From NCBI RefSeq assembly GCF_000948285.1, contig NZ_JYBP01000003.1, positions 2,294,001 to 2,358,000 on the forward strand: a DNA stretch of 64,000 nt, given 5' to 3'. The stretch comes from Geobacillus kaustophilus (GTDB lineage: Bacteria; Bacillota; Bacilli; Bacillales; Anoxybacillaceae). Position numbers and translations under genes: made by a program. The notes under the pieces were generated by a model. That model saw only the letters and a program-made list of their open reading frames with translations. It was not told where the DNA came from and did no database searches. This document shows, piece by piece, positions 8,966-16,819 of the stretch; the stretch's first letter is position 1, and each line of letters begins with the position of its first letter.

Positions 8966-9547
8966 ATGGAAGATCGACGGGAAGACGCGGAACTGCTTGC
9001 GGAGATCGCCGAAGGTTCCCGCGCCGCCTTTGACCGTTTTTACGAAAAATACGCTCCGATGGTCTATCATATCGCTCTTCGGATCGTCGGCGACGAGGCG
9101 GAGGCGGAAGATGTCAGCCACGATGTGTTTCTCGAAATCTTGCAAAAGCCCCATCAATTCGATCCGAAGCGGGGAAGCGTTCAAGCCTTTCTTGCCGTGA
9201 AAACGAAAAGCCGGTCGCTCGACCGCCTGCGCAAGAAACGGGATCTGTTGGCGAGCCGCCTTGAAGAAGCGGCTTTAAAAGAAAAGGGGGCGGAATTCTA
9301 TTTTCTCCGCCAACTGGAACAACAAGTCATCATCGATGCGTTAACCCATCTCCCCGAGGAGCAGCGGCAAGCCATCATTCACTTTTATTTTCATGGGGAA
9401 ACACATCGGGAAATCGCCGCCGCGATGAACAAACCGTTAGGCTCCGTCAAATCGCTCATCCGCTACGGCTTGCGCAATTTGCGGAAACAAAAAGAACTGT
9501 TCCGCTGGATGGAGGCTGGCCGAGGTGAAAAACAGCATGAAGCATAG
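8966..9547 (+). CDS. ECF-type RNA polymerase sigma factor
   Basis: About 193 residues. Region 2 is recognised from FDRFYEKYAPMVYHIALRIV and the following AEDVSHDVFLEIL. Region 4 contains LPEEQRQAIIHFYFHGETHR and the helix-turn-helix IAAAMNKPLGSVKSLIRYGL. ATG 8966 follows GGAGGTGGGG; the upstream in-frame stretch is antisense to the NEW3 gene and is not used. It overlaps the next gene by 11 or 23 bases, as sigma and anti-sigma genes often do. Divergence from the NEW3/ABC operon suggests that operon is a target. Confidence 0.9.
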   Translation: MEDRREDAELLAEIAEGSRAAFDRFYEKYAPMVYHIALRIVGDEAEAEDVSHDVFLEILQKPHQFDPKRGSVQAFLAVKTKSRSLDRLRKKRDLLASRLEEAALKEKGAEFYFLRQLEQQVIIDALTHLPEEQRQAIIHFYFHGETHREIAAAMNKPLGSVKSLIRYGLRNLRKQKELFRWMEAGRGEKQHEA

Positions 9548-10286
9548 CCATATTCCGGAAATGAAAATCGTGGACTGGCTGTTAGGCGTGCTGCCGGAGC
9601 AAGAAAAAGAAGACGTGTCCAACCATCTAAAGCAGTGCCGTGAATGCCAACGCTTGCTTGAAGCGTGGAAAAGCATCGGGCTGAAGGCGGAAGCCCAATA
9701 TGAAGCGCCTCCCCTTTCCCATCAAGAGCGAATTTGGGCCCAAGCAGAAGCGCAAAAACAAACAAAGCGGATGCGGCGCGGTCTCCGCATTGCTGGAGGG
9801 CTGATCAGCGCGGCTTTGGCCGTCTCCCTTTTCGCCTTGCGCCTTTCCGTTTCGGACGGTGGGCGAGATGCTTCGCATGACCGACCGAGCGAGGCATATC
9901 GATACCAGATTATTGAACAAAATCACGACATTCCGATCGAGCAGATCATCCACAATCCAGAAACGAAACAAATTCCGATTGAACCATCGGCGCTCTTCCA
10001 ACAGATGGACGGCACGATTTGGCTCAACGATGATACGAAGGAAATGCTGATGGAAATTGAAGGGCTGCCGCCGTTTGCGACCCGCGATTATCAATTGTGG
10101 ATCATTTACACCAACAACGAAGTCAAAGGGGAACTGTTGACAATCCGCCACGGTGCGGCGCGCGTGTTGATCACCGGCGAAGATGTCAAGCAGTTCAAGC
10201 AAATTAAAGCGAGCCTCGAACCAAAAGGGGGAAGCGCGGCGCCAACCGGGCCGGAAACATTTATTGTCGATTTGGACCATGAATGA
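9525..10286 (+). CDS. Zinc-binding anti-sigma factor, RskA-like C-terminus
   Basis: A 253-residue predicted membrane protein that should hold the preceding sigma factor inactive. The N-terminal domain has the anti-sigma zinc motif H34-x3-C38-x2-C41 (HLKQCRECQ). A single membrane span follows near residues 88-107, and an extracytoplasmic domain of the anti-sigma-K/RskA type (PFATRDYQLWIIY) completes it. Either GTG 9525 or ATG 9537 could be the start; both lie inside the sigma gene, implying coupled translation. Confidence 0.85.
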   Translation: MKNSMKHSHIPEMKIVDWLLGVLPEQEKEDVSNHLKQCRECQRLLEAWKSIGLKAEAQYEAPPLSHQERIWAQAEAQKQTKRMRRGLRIAGGLISAALAVSLFALRLSVSDGGRDASHDRPSEAYRYQIIEQNHDIPIEQIIHNPETKQIPIEPSALFQQMDGTIWLNDDTKEMLMEIEGLPPFATRDYQLWIIYTNNEVKGELLTIRHGAARVLITGEDVKQFKQIKASLEPKGGSAAPTGPETFIVDLDHE

Positions 10287-10310
10287 TCTTTCGCACCAAC
10301 CGATGAAAAC

Positions 10311-10335
10311 GGGGAAGGCGCCCACCCCTTTCCCT
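10311..10335 (+). terminator. Possible terminator after the anti-sigma gene
   Basis: GGGGAAGG pairs with CCTTTCCC (one wobble) 25 bases past the stop. The following T content is low, so this is weak. Confidence 0.35.
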
Positions 10336-10495
10336 TGCGTCTAAGGAAAACCGTCATGTTGAATCGCCGCAAAAACGATTTCGCGAACAGAAAACACGGT
10401 TGTTGCGCGCGCCCCATCCTCCACTGTCCACCGCAAACGCCCTGACACCGCTGGAAGAAAATCCGACGTTTGCGCCAAAAACGTCCACCCTTGGC

Positions 10496-11617
10496 CTAGC
10501 ATTGGCTTCGCTCTTTTGTCCGCCACGCTTTCGGAATGTAAACGCAGTACGGCTCGCTTTCCAAATAGTCCCCCGTCACGGCGTACGCCCGCGAGCGCGA
10601 GCCGCCGCATACATGACGGAACTCACAAACGCCGCATTTTCCTTTGTATTTGTCCGGATTGCGCAAGTCTTGGAAAATCGGCGAGTACCGGTAAATGTCA
10701 GCGAGCGGCGTCTCCCGAACGTTCCCGGCTTTCACCGGCAACAGCCCGCTCGGATAAACGTCGCCGATATGGGAAATGAAGACGAAGCCGTTGCCGTCGT
10801 TTACTCCTTTCGGCGCGCGTCCGAGCCCGTCAACTTGCCCGGTCAGCCCTTTGTTCAACACGTCTTCGTAGCGGATGCCGCCTTTTGCCGTTTTTCCTTC
10901 GCGCATTTTTGCCTGCAGCACGACGCGGCGGTAATGCTGGCCCGCGGTCGTTTTAATATCAAATGAAACGCGCTTGCTCGTTTCATACAGCCAGCGGAAC
11001 ACCCGCTCATGCTCAACCGGGGAAATCATGTCCTCCTCTTTCCCCCTTCCGGTCGGCACAAGGAAAAAGACGCTCCAAAGGACGCATTTCAGTTTCTCCA
11101 CCAATGCCACCATTTCATCAAGCACATGAACGTTGTACCGGGAAATGACGGTGTTGATCTGCACGGGAATGTCGAGTTCATGCAAGTAGTGAATCGCTCG
11201 GATCGTCAAATCAAACGAGCCGTTCGTGCCGCGGAAATGGTCGTGAATCTCGGCGTTCGGCCCGTCAAGGCTGAACGCCCAGCGCGACAGGCCGACCTCT
11301 TTCGCCTTGCGGATCGCCTCTTTCGTCACATTCGGCGTCGCGCTCGGCGTCATCGATACGCGCAATCCTTTGTCAACCGCGTACTTCGCCAAATCGTACA
11401 CATCCGGGCGCATGAGCGGATCGCCGCCCGTAAAAACAAGCATGGGCTGCTCCATCTCGTAAATCTCATCGATCAGTTTTTTCCCTTCCTCAAACGTCAA
11501 CTCGCGCGGGTCACGGTGGTACTGCGCTTCGGCGCGGCAATGAAGGCACTTGAGTTGGCACGCCCGCGTCAACTCCCAAATGACGATAAACGGGTTTTCC
11601 TTGAAATCACGCATCAT
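10496..11617 (-). CDS. Radical SAM/SPASM protein, Fnr-controlled
   Basis: A 373-residue radical SAM enzyme. The cluster motif is CQLKCLHC near residues 20-27, FTGGDPLMR is the SAM-binding GGxP-like segment, and a C-terminal SPASM region has CGVCEFRHVCGGSRSR for auxiliary clusters. The fold and ending resemble NirJ/AhbD-type haem-modification enzymes and peptide-maturase relatives. I cannot assign the substrate. ATG 11617 follows GGAGGG. An exact Fnr box and TACAAT promoter lie upstream, so it belongs to the anaerobic regulon, perhaps haem supply. Confidence 0.85.
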   Translation of the reverse strand: MMRDFKENPFIVIWELTRACQLKCLHCRAEAQYHRDPRELTFEEGKKLIDEIYEMEQPMLVFTGGDPLMRPDVYDLAKYAVDKGLRVSMTPSATPNVTKEAIRKAKEVGLSRWAFSLDGPNAEIHDHFRGTNGSFDLTIRAIHYLHELDIPVQINTVISRYNVHVLDEMVALVEKLKCVLWSVFFLVPTGRGKEEDMISPVEHERVFRWLYETSKRVSFDIKTTAGQHYRRVVLQAKMREGKTAKGGIRYEDVLNKGLTGQVDGLGRAPKGVNDGNGFVFISHIGDVYPSGLLPVKAGNVRETPLADIYRYSPIFQDLRNPDKYKGKCGVCEFRHVCGGSRSRAYAVTGDYLESEPYCVYIPKAWRTKERSQC

Positions 11618-11635
11618 GTTCCCTCCTCGGCCTCC

Positions 11636-11678
11636 ATTGTATCGCAATGGCCAAGCGCGTTATGTGATCTCCATCACA
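11636..11678 (-). promoter_or_regulatory. Fnr-dependent promoter of the radical SAM gene
   Basis: TGTGATCTCCATCACA at 11663-11678 is an exact box. Leftward, TACAAT at 11636-11641 is centred 32 bp away. Confidence 0.8.
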
Positions 11679-11777
11679 TCAACAGCGAAGCCGCAACAGA
11701 TGGTGATCGTGCCATGAACGAAGATGACAGCCGTCTGAACAGGCGATATAATAAGCAAAAGCGAGGAGTGAATGAAA

Positions 11778-11990
11778 ATGAATAAAGCCTTTCGTTTACT
11801 CGTAGAAGATCTAGAACAGGAAAAAGAGAAAGCGATCAAACAAGCCGAAAAACAGAAAGCCACCGAAATCGCGAAAAACTTGCTCGACATCCTGCCCATT
11901 CACGAGGTCGCGAAACGAACGGGGCTGACCGTTGTCGAAGTCGCGGATTTGGCGAAGGAAATGGACAAAAATCAACCGACGACTCGATAA
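11778..11990 (+). CDS. Small protein resembling the C-terminal tail of Rpn-family nucleases
   Basis: A 70-residue protein, first half a charged helix rich in Glu and Lys, second half a small helix-turn-helix-like segment (EIAKNLLDILPIHEVAKRTG, then LTVVEVADLAKE). This is the kind of tail found at the end of the 296-residue Rpn-type nuclease at 29138-30028, but here the nuclease domain is absent. ATG 11778 has GAGGAG at proper spacing. TATAAT near 11749 gives it its own promoter. It could be a relic, a regulatory fragment, or an independent small DNA-binding protein. Confidence 0.6.
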   Translation: MNKAFRLLVEDLEQEKEKAIKQAEKQKATEIAKNLLDILPIHEVAKRTGLTVVEVADLAKEMDKNQPTTR

Positions 11991-11996
11991 TACAAA

Positions 11997-12030
11997 AGAA
12001 TCGCGGGCCGTGCTGTTCTTTTTTTCGCGC
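11997..12030 (+). terminator. Probable terminator after the small Rpn-tail gene
   Basis: AAAAGAA pairs with TTCTTTT around a GC-rich loop, followed by further T residues, just past the stop at 11990. Confidence 0.5.
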
Positions 12031-12172
12031 TGTTGCCGTTTCATGAAATTCAAGGTCATCACCAAAAGATGTACTTGACCTTTCATTGATAATAGAAACG
12101 TTATCGTACAGGCGAAATCATTTTTAACTTGCGTATCATAAGCGTCTTTCTGTATCAAGTGCATTTTGTGGT

Positions 12173-12218
12173 GAAGAGCCGGGAAAAAGAACAATTCCGT
12201 GGTCAAGGACGGCTCTTC
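12173..12218. terminator. Inverted repeat beyond the mobA stop
   Basis: GAAGAGCCG at 12173-12181 and CGGCTCTTC at 12210-12218 form a 9-bp perfect stem with a 28-base loop, 20 bases past the mobA stop. No T-run follows, so termination is uncertain. Confidence 0.4.
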
Positions 12219-12238
12219 TGACCGGCAAAAGATGTATG

Positions 12239-12847
12239 CTACGTCTGCTTTGGCCAAAATTCCCGCCCGTATCGATACTCTTCCTCAGTATTGACATTGC
12301 GCCATACGTCTTCATCCGCGGCAAGCTGTTTGGCATCAACATAGCGGACGCGTGCGCGGTCAAGGAGCGCCGCCATCCGCCGTTCGCCGGCATCGAGCAG
12401 CTCGGCGATCATAGAGCTAAGCCGCCGGTGGTATAAGGCGACCAACGGCTCGGGGCGTCCGCCATGGAGCGGGACGATGGCGTCAAACGTCGGATCGATA
12501 TAGAAAGCAAGCCGCTCCACCACTTCCTGCCGCATGTACGGCATGTCGCACGGCAAGACGAACATCCAGTCCGCTCGGCTATGTTCCAGGGCCGTGTAAA
12601 GGCCGGCAAGGGGCCCACAGCCGCGGTAGCGCTCCACATCGAGCAGCACCGGGATGTCCGTTTGCCGGCGGAATTCATCGACAAGCGCCGGATGGCTAAT
12701 GATGTACAGCTCATCGACAAGCGGGCGCAGCGCCGCAATGGACCAAGTGAAAAACGGAGCACCGCGATGCTCGGCGAACGCCTTCGGCCGCCCGAACCGG
12801 CGCGACTGGCCGCCGGCGAGCACCGCTCCGGCAATGGTTGGTTTCAT
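12239..12847 (-). CDS. mobA: Molybdenum cofactor guanylyltransferase MobA
   Basis: Adds GMP from GTP to molybdopterin to make the guanine dinucleotide cofactor of nitrate reductase-type enzymes. The 202-residue product has the nucleotidyltransferase signature AGAVLAGGQSRRFGRPKAF at the N-terminus, and LPCDMPYM supplies the metal-binding Asp. ATG 12847 has GGAAAGGGG upstream. Together with moaA and modB it shows the island is equipped to support a molybdenum nitrate reductase, which is not itself in the window. Confidence 0.93.
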   Translation of the reverse strand: MKPTIAGAVLAGGQSRRFGRPKAFAEHRGAPFFTWSIAALRPLVDELYIISHPALVDEFRRQTDIPVLLDVERYRGCGPLAGLYTALEHSRADWMFVLPCDMPYMRQEVVERLAFYIDPTFDAIVPLHGGRPEPLVALYHRRLSSMIAELLDAGERRMAALLDRARVRYVDAKQLAADEDVWRNVNTEEEYRYGREFWPKQT

Positions 12848-12901
12848 GGCGATTCCCCTTTCCGGACATCATCTGTTCCTACCGTACCATATGAACCGGC
12901 G

Positions 12902-12933
12902 AAAAAAAAGATTTCCGCCTGCAGACGGAAATC
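12902..12933 (-). terminator. Terminator of the 12948 DUF2249 gene
   Basis: Minus-strand stem GATTTCCG/CGGAAATC followed by eight T residues, directly after the stop. Confidence 0.85.
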
Positions 12934-12947
12934 CCGATGGACGCTAT

Positions 12948-13181
12948 TTATTTTTTTCCGATCGCCACCCGCCATACGTCCGGCCCTTCCTCAAGGTATT
13001 CCCATGTAAACTGATCTGGACGCTCCATCATGAATTGGTAGTGCAGTGGACGTGGGTCATGGTCATTGACAAGCTCCATCACTTCCCCCGGCTTTAAGCG
13101 GTCAAACAGCTGGAAAATCGCCGGATGGCGGTCGCGCGGTGGATAGTCGGGAGCGTGGATTTTTGCGGCAAATTGGTTCAT
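12948..13181 (-). CDS. DUF2249 domain protein
   Basis: A 77-residue soluble protein made of one DUF2249 domain; the diagnostic core is LKPGEVMELVNDHDPRPLHY followed by the partner strand WEYLEEGPDVWRV. The domain is widespread in denitrifiers and is often found near NO reductase and hemerythrin-like genes, but its biochemistry is not established. ATG 13181 follows GGAGG with 8-base spacing. A Fnr box and TATGAT promoter drive it. Two further DUF2249 genes lie at 17177 and 17413. Confidence 0.88.
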   Translation of the reverse strand: MNQFAAKIHAPDYPPRDRHPAIFQLFDRLKPGEVMELVNDHDPRPLHYQFMMERPDQFTWEYLEEGPDVWRVAIGKK

Positions 13182-13221
13182 AACATTGGCCTCCTTTGTA
13201 GTATAATGAATTATATACTTT

Positions 13222-13264
13222 ATCATAACCGCTTGAACCTTGGGGGGTAGTGACGAGCGTCACA
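13222..13264 (-). promoter_or_regulatory. Fnr-dependent promoter of the DUF2249 gene
   Basis: AGTGACGAGCGTCACA at 13249-13264 keeps GTGA-N6-TCACA. Leftward, TATGAT at 13222-13227 is centred 32 bp away. The same box could also serve the mini-gene at 13311 in the other direction, but the -10 there is poor. Confidence 0.75.
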
Positions 13265-13310
13265 GCCCGAAGGTGAACATGTTCAATCCCCATGAAAGGA
13301 GAAATGGCGG

Positions 13311-13478
13311 TTGGAAGAGCTTGTTGGCTTTTGCGCGCAATGCGGCAAGCCGATCCATTGTCTGCATGGGTTTTTAAACGGCGTCGTCAGCCGAGAGACA
13401 GAAACGTTGTACTGCTTTCCATGCCATGACAAGCAAAAGGAAAACGAACACGCCAAGCCAGACAAATGCCACAAGTAA
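13311..13478 (+). CDS. Cysteine-rich zinc-ribbon-like mini-protein (TTG start)
   Basis: A 55-residue reading frame starting with TTG, preceded by AGGAG at 9-base spacing. It begins LEELVGFCAQCGKPIHC and later has LYCFPCHDK, giving paired CxxC knuckles (CAQC and CFPC) like a small zinc ribbon. A clean hairpin with a T-rich tail follows 23 bases past the stop on the same strand, supporting a real transcript. It lies between the DUF2249 gene and the NO reductase gene. I do not recognise a family. A metal-binding or NO-sensitive accessory protein is only a guess. Confidence 0.6.
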   Translation: MEELVGFCAQCGKPIHCLHGFLNGVVSRETETLYCFPCHDKQKENEHAKPDKCHK

Positions 13479-13501
13479 TTGAAAACGTTCACAAATGAAA
13501 G

Positions 13502-13533
13502 GCACAGCGGAATCCCGCTGTGCGTTTTGTTAT
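13502..13533. terminator. Bidirectional terminator between the zinc-ribbon gene and norB
   Basis: Stem GCACAGCGG at 13502-13510 pairs with CCGCTGTGC at 13515-13523. A T-rich tail follows on the plus strand, and the minus-strand norB stop lies 7 bases from the hairpin. Confidence 0.75.
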
Positions 13534-15893
13534 TCTTCCTCCGCCAAATTCGCCACCGGCAGCTCTTCCCCTTCCCCATGCGTCGGTTTGCGCAAATGGA
13601 AGATCGCTTTGATGGCAAAAGCAAGCAGCGCGGCGACGCCGATTAAAAAGATCGTATCTGGAATGAAGCGGACAAGCAGCAAGTTTTGCACGATGTCTTG
13701 CTTGAGGAACGAAGGCGAACGCGATGCCCAATAGCCGTGCGCAAACGCCTCTTTGATTTGCAACACCCCGACCGGAAGGAGCGTGATGGCAACCATGCCT
13801 GCGAGCCCAATGTTTAGCATCCAGCATGAGAATTTCAGCCATTTGTCGTTCCATGCTTCCGGTTTGACGATGTTGCGAAGCGAGTAAAGGAGCACGGCAA
13901 TGGCAAACATGCCGTACACGCCCATCATCGCCGCGTGGCCGTGGGTCGGTGTTAAAAACTGCCCGTGTTCAAAGTAGCTGACAGCCGGCAAGTTGATGAG
14001 GAAACCGAGCACGCCGGCGCCGACCAAGTTCCAAATCGCTGTCGAAATTAAGAACCAGAACGTTGCTTTGTACGGGAAGTTGACCCCGCCGTCTCGCATC
14101 ATTTTGTATTGCTCGTACGCTTCCAAAATGAGCAGCGTGAGCGGAATGACTTCGAGCGCCGAGAACACGGCGCCGAGGGCGATCCAAATTTCTGGCGAAC
14201 CGTTGTAGTAATAGTGGTGGCCGATGCCGATCACGCCGCTGCCCAACAAAATCGTAAATTGGAAGTACAGCGCTCGAACCGTCGATGTTTTCGTCACAAG
14301 CCGCAGCTGGACGAGCAAAAACCCAATGACGACAACAGCAAACACTTCGAAAATGCCTTCCACCCATAAGTGGATGATCCACCAGCGCCAAAAATCCGCC
14401 ATCGTAAAGTTCGTATCCGGCTCGATAAAGAAAGCGAAGATGTAAAAGAACGGAACGGCGATGGCCGAATAAAACAGCAAGTGAATGAGCCCGCCTTTGT
14501 CGCTTTCTTGTTTCAGACCGCGCTTGACGCCGCGGAAGACGATAAACAGCCAAAGGAGCATGCCCACGACTAAAATGATTTGCCAAACGCGGCCCAGCTC
14601 AATGTATTCCCAACCTTGGTGGCCAAAGAGGAACCATTCGTTTCCTAAATAGCCGTTCACACCGAGCCATTGGCCGATCATGCTGCCGCCGACAAGGACG
14701 ACAAGCGCCCAAAAGAGCAGATCCACAAGCAGCCCTTGCTTTTTCGGTTCCTGCCCGCCGACAAGCGGGGCGATGAAAATCCCCATGCCAAGCCATGCAG
14801 TTGCAATCCAGAAAATCGCCAGCTGCAAATGATACCCTTTGGCGATGTTAAACGGCAGCAAATCATGAATCCATTTAATGCCAAAGAAACTGTCCGGTTC
14901 CGTATAGTAGTGGGCGAGCAGCGCCCCGAACATCGCCTGGACGAAAAACAGCGCGGCGACGACGACGAAATATTTGCCCGCTTTCACTTGCGACGGAGTA
15001 AGCGGCTGCCGCCGCAAATCGATGACCGGAAACTTCCCTTCCGCATACGCTTCTTGCATGCTTAATTGATAGCGGTGGAACACGTACAAAATGATCCCGA
15101 TGAACAAAATCAAAATCGTCACGCTCGCACCGCTCCACCAGACAGCGGAGAACGACATCGTATTGCCGGCATCTTCATAGTACGGCCAGTTGTTCGTGTA
15201 CGTGATGTTATCCCCAAGCCTTGGCGTGCTGGACAGCCAAGCCGTCCAGAAGAAAAAGTCGGCAATTTGTTTGATTTGGTCGCCATCCGCCACCCAAGCG
15301 CGGCCCGTTTTCGGCATATCGGCTTCTTGAATCAACCCTTTTTTCAAGCCCCAGCCGTCGCCATTTGTGAACACGTCGCGGTAGTAGTTGCGCACTTTCT
15401 CGAGCCCGTACACTTGGGCGTCCGTCAACACAAGCACATCGGTTATCGGATTGTAGCGGTTTTGCCGCATTTCTTTGATGACTTGTTCGCGGATGATTGT
15501 TTTCTCATCGGCTGTTAAATCAGAAAATGGTTTGTGATACCGCTCTTTCGCTTTGTAATCTTGCATGCCTTCCGTATACACTTTTAGCGCTTCCGCCGTA
15601 TAGTCCGGCCCCATATACGACCCGTGGCCAAGCACCGTGCCGTAGTCCATCAGCCCGTATTTTTGGAAAACGGCCTGCCCGCCGATGATCGTTTCTTTCG
15701 TCATCAGCACTCGGCCGTCTTCACTGCGCACTTCCTTCGGTCTTGGCGCCATTTCTTTAAAGATCCAATACCCGCCGACAAGCAGGACGGTAAAGCTGAT
15801 CAAAATGGTGAAAATGAGAATCGATTTAAGAAAACTGTTTGTCGTTTGCCGCCCCGGCCGGACGTTGGGGCGAACGGATCGATGAACTTCCAT
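13530..15893 (-). CDS. norB: Quinol-dependent nitric oxide reductase (qNOR)
   Basis: Membrane enzyme that reduces two NO to N2O with electrons from quinol. It is 787 residues, the length of the structurally known Geobacillus qNOR. An N-terminal span leads to a cytochrome c-like extracellular domain without a CxxCH haem site, typical of the quinol type, then about twelve to thirteen oxidase-fold spans. Ligand-bearing segments include HLWVEGIFEVF (catalytic His and Glu), GIGHHYYY and TPTHGHAAMMGVY. ATG 15893 follows AAGGAGG. It detoxifies the NO made by NirK. Confidence 0.96.
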   Translation of the reverse strand: MEVHRSVRPNVRPGRQTTNSFLKSILIFTILISFTVLLVGGYWIFKEMAPRPKEVRSEDGRVLMTKETIIGGQAVFQKYGLMDYGTVLGHGSYMGPDYTAEALKVYTEGMQDYKAKERYHKPFSDLTADEKTIIREQVIKEMRQNRYNPITDVLVLTDAQVYGLEKVRNYYRDVFTNGDGWGLKKGLIQEADMPKTGRAWVADGDQIKQIADFFFWTAWLSSTPRLGDNITYTNNWPYYEDAGNTMSFSAVWWSGASVTILILFIGIILYVFHRYQLSMQEAYAEGKFPVIDLRRQPLTPSQVKAGKYFVVVAALFFVQAMFGALLAHYYTEPDSFFGIKWIHDLLPFNIAKGYHLQLAIFWIATAWLGMGIFIAPLVGGQEPKKQGLLVDLLFWALVVLVGGSMIGQWLGVNGYLGNEWFLFGHQGWEYIELGRVWQIILVVGMLLWLFIVFRGVKRGLKQESDKGGLIHLLFYSAIAVPFFYIFAFFIEPDTNFTMADFWRWWIIHLWVEGIFEVFAVVVIGFLLVQLRLVTKTSTVRALYFQFTILLGSGVIGIGHHYYYNGSPEIWIALGAVFSALEVIPLTLLILEAYEQYKMMRDGGVNFPYKATFWFLISTAIWNLVGAGVLGFLINLPAVSYFEHGQFLTPTHGHAAMMGVYGMFAIAVLLYSLRNIVKPEAWNDKWLKFSCWMLNIGLAGMVAITLLPVGVLQIKEAFAHGYWASRSPSFLKQDIVQNLLLVRFIPDTIFLIGVAALLAFAIKAIFHLRKPTHGEGEELPVANLAEEE

Positions 15894-15926
15894 ATGAGAC
15901 AACCTCCTTCTCGTTTGTTCGCTCCC

Positions 15927-15932
15927 ATTGTA
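15927..15932 (-). promoter_or_regulatory. Candidate -10 for norB
   Basis: TACAAT on the minus strand, about 34 bases before the norB start codon. The Fnr-like box at 15978-15993 is centred 56 bp upstream of it, equivalent to about -65, a class I activator position rather than the -41.5 used elsewhere here. Confidence 0.4.
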
Positions 15933-15977
15933 GCGCGTCAAACCGCAACCCGTTTGTGAGCCGGGGCAAATGTCGAC

Positions 15978-16020
15978 TATGATTTATATCACAGCTTTTC
16001 GGTGTAAGAATTTATACAAT
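15978..16020 (+). promoter_or_regulatory. Fnr-type promoter of the second Crp/Fnr gene, shared region with norB
   Basis: TATGATTTATATCACA at 15978-15993 matches the palindrome with one mismatch. TACAAT at 16015-16020 is centred 32 bp downstream on the plus strand. The same box lies upstream of norB in the other direction. Confidence 0.65.
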
Positions 16021-16126
16021 GAAAGCAGAATGTGCTGAACGACGCAAGTTTTCAAAAAGAGAACCGATCGAGGCCCCGCTTGGCCATTGTTATCATTTTG
16101 TCACATTTTTATAAGGAGAGAACCCC

Positions 16127-16819
16127 ATGGCGAACCATTGGATGAAAGATCGCTTAAAAACCGTTCCGTTGTTTCGCGAACTGTCCGATTATGAACTCGA
16201 GTCGCTTGTCGCCATTTCCCACGTGCGCGTCTACAAGCCGCGGACGTTCGTCTTTATGCAAGGCGACCCGCTCGAGCGCGTCTATTTCATTCATTCCGGC
16301 ACGGTCAAAATTTATAAAACCGATGTAAGCGGGAAAGAACAAATCGTTTCGATTTTGCAGACGGGAGAAATGTTTCCGCACGCTGGCTTTTTCTTAAAAG
16401 GAACATACCCGGCCCACGCCGAAGTGGTCGAGGAAGCGACATTGATCGCGATCCCGATCCATGATTTTGAACAAGTGTTGATGGCAAGCCCCGAGCTATG
16501 CATGAAACTGTTTCGCGTCATGGGCGAAAAAATCGTCGACTTGCAAAACCGGCTTGAGGCGCAAGTGCTTCATAATACGTACGAGCAAATCGTTCTTCTC
16601 TTGCTGCGCCTGACGCGGACGAACGCTGTCAAGCAAGGAAAATGGCATCGCCTCACCGCCCATGTGACGAACCGCGAGCTGGCCAACATGATCGGCACCG
16701 CCCGCGAAACGGTGAGCCGCACGTTGAGCCAGCTGAAACGAAAAGGGCTGATTGATGTCGATGAACACGGCTTTTACTTAATCGATCAGGAAGGGCTGGA
16801 AAAAGAAATCTTTTTCTAG
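16127..16819 (+). CDS. Crp/Fnr-family regulator without iron-sulfur cysteines
   Basis: A 230-residue Crp/Fnr paralogue: cyclic-nucleotide-like domain (VYFIHSGTVKIYKTDVSGKE), dimerisation helix, then winged helix with recognition segment TARETVSRTLSQLK. This closely resembles Fnr's TTRESVNRMLNALK, so both may read the same TGTGA half-sites. The only Cys visible is in the dimer region, so an Fe-S oxygen sensor is unlikely. Position between norB and the DUF2249 operon suggests an NO or redox sensor of NnrR/DNR type. The leader is about 100 bases long. Confidence 0.85.
   Translation: MANHWMKDRLKTVPLFRELSDYELESLVAISHVRVYKPRTFVFMQGDPLERVYFIHSGTVKIYKTDVSGKEQIVSILQTGEMFPHAGFFLKGTYPAHAEVVEEATLIAIPIHDFEQVLMASPELCMKLFRVMGEKIVDLQNRLEAQVLHNTYEQIVLLLLRLTRTNAVKQGKWHRLTAHVTNRELANMIGTARETVSRTLSQLKRKGLIDVDEHGFYLIDQEGLEKEIFF

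Noticed and set aside
12040-12110. AAGGTCA/TGACCTT repeat as a promoter-operator
   Set aside because: It lies between convergent genes (11778 and mobA), with no gene to control, and the TTGACC there has no -10 at proper spacing.
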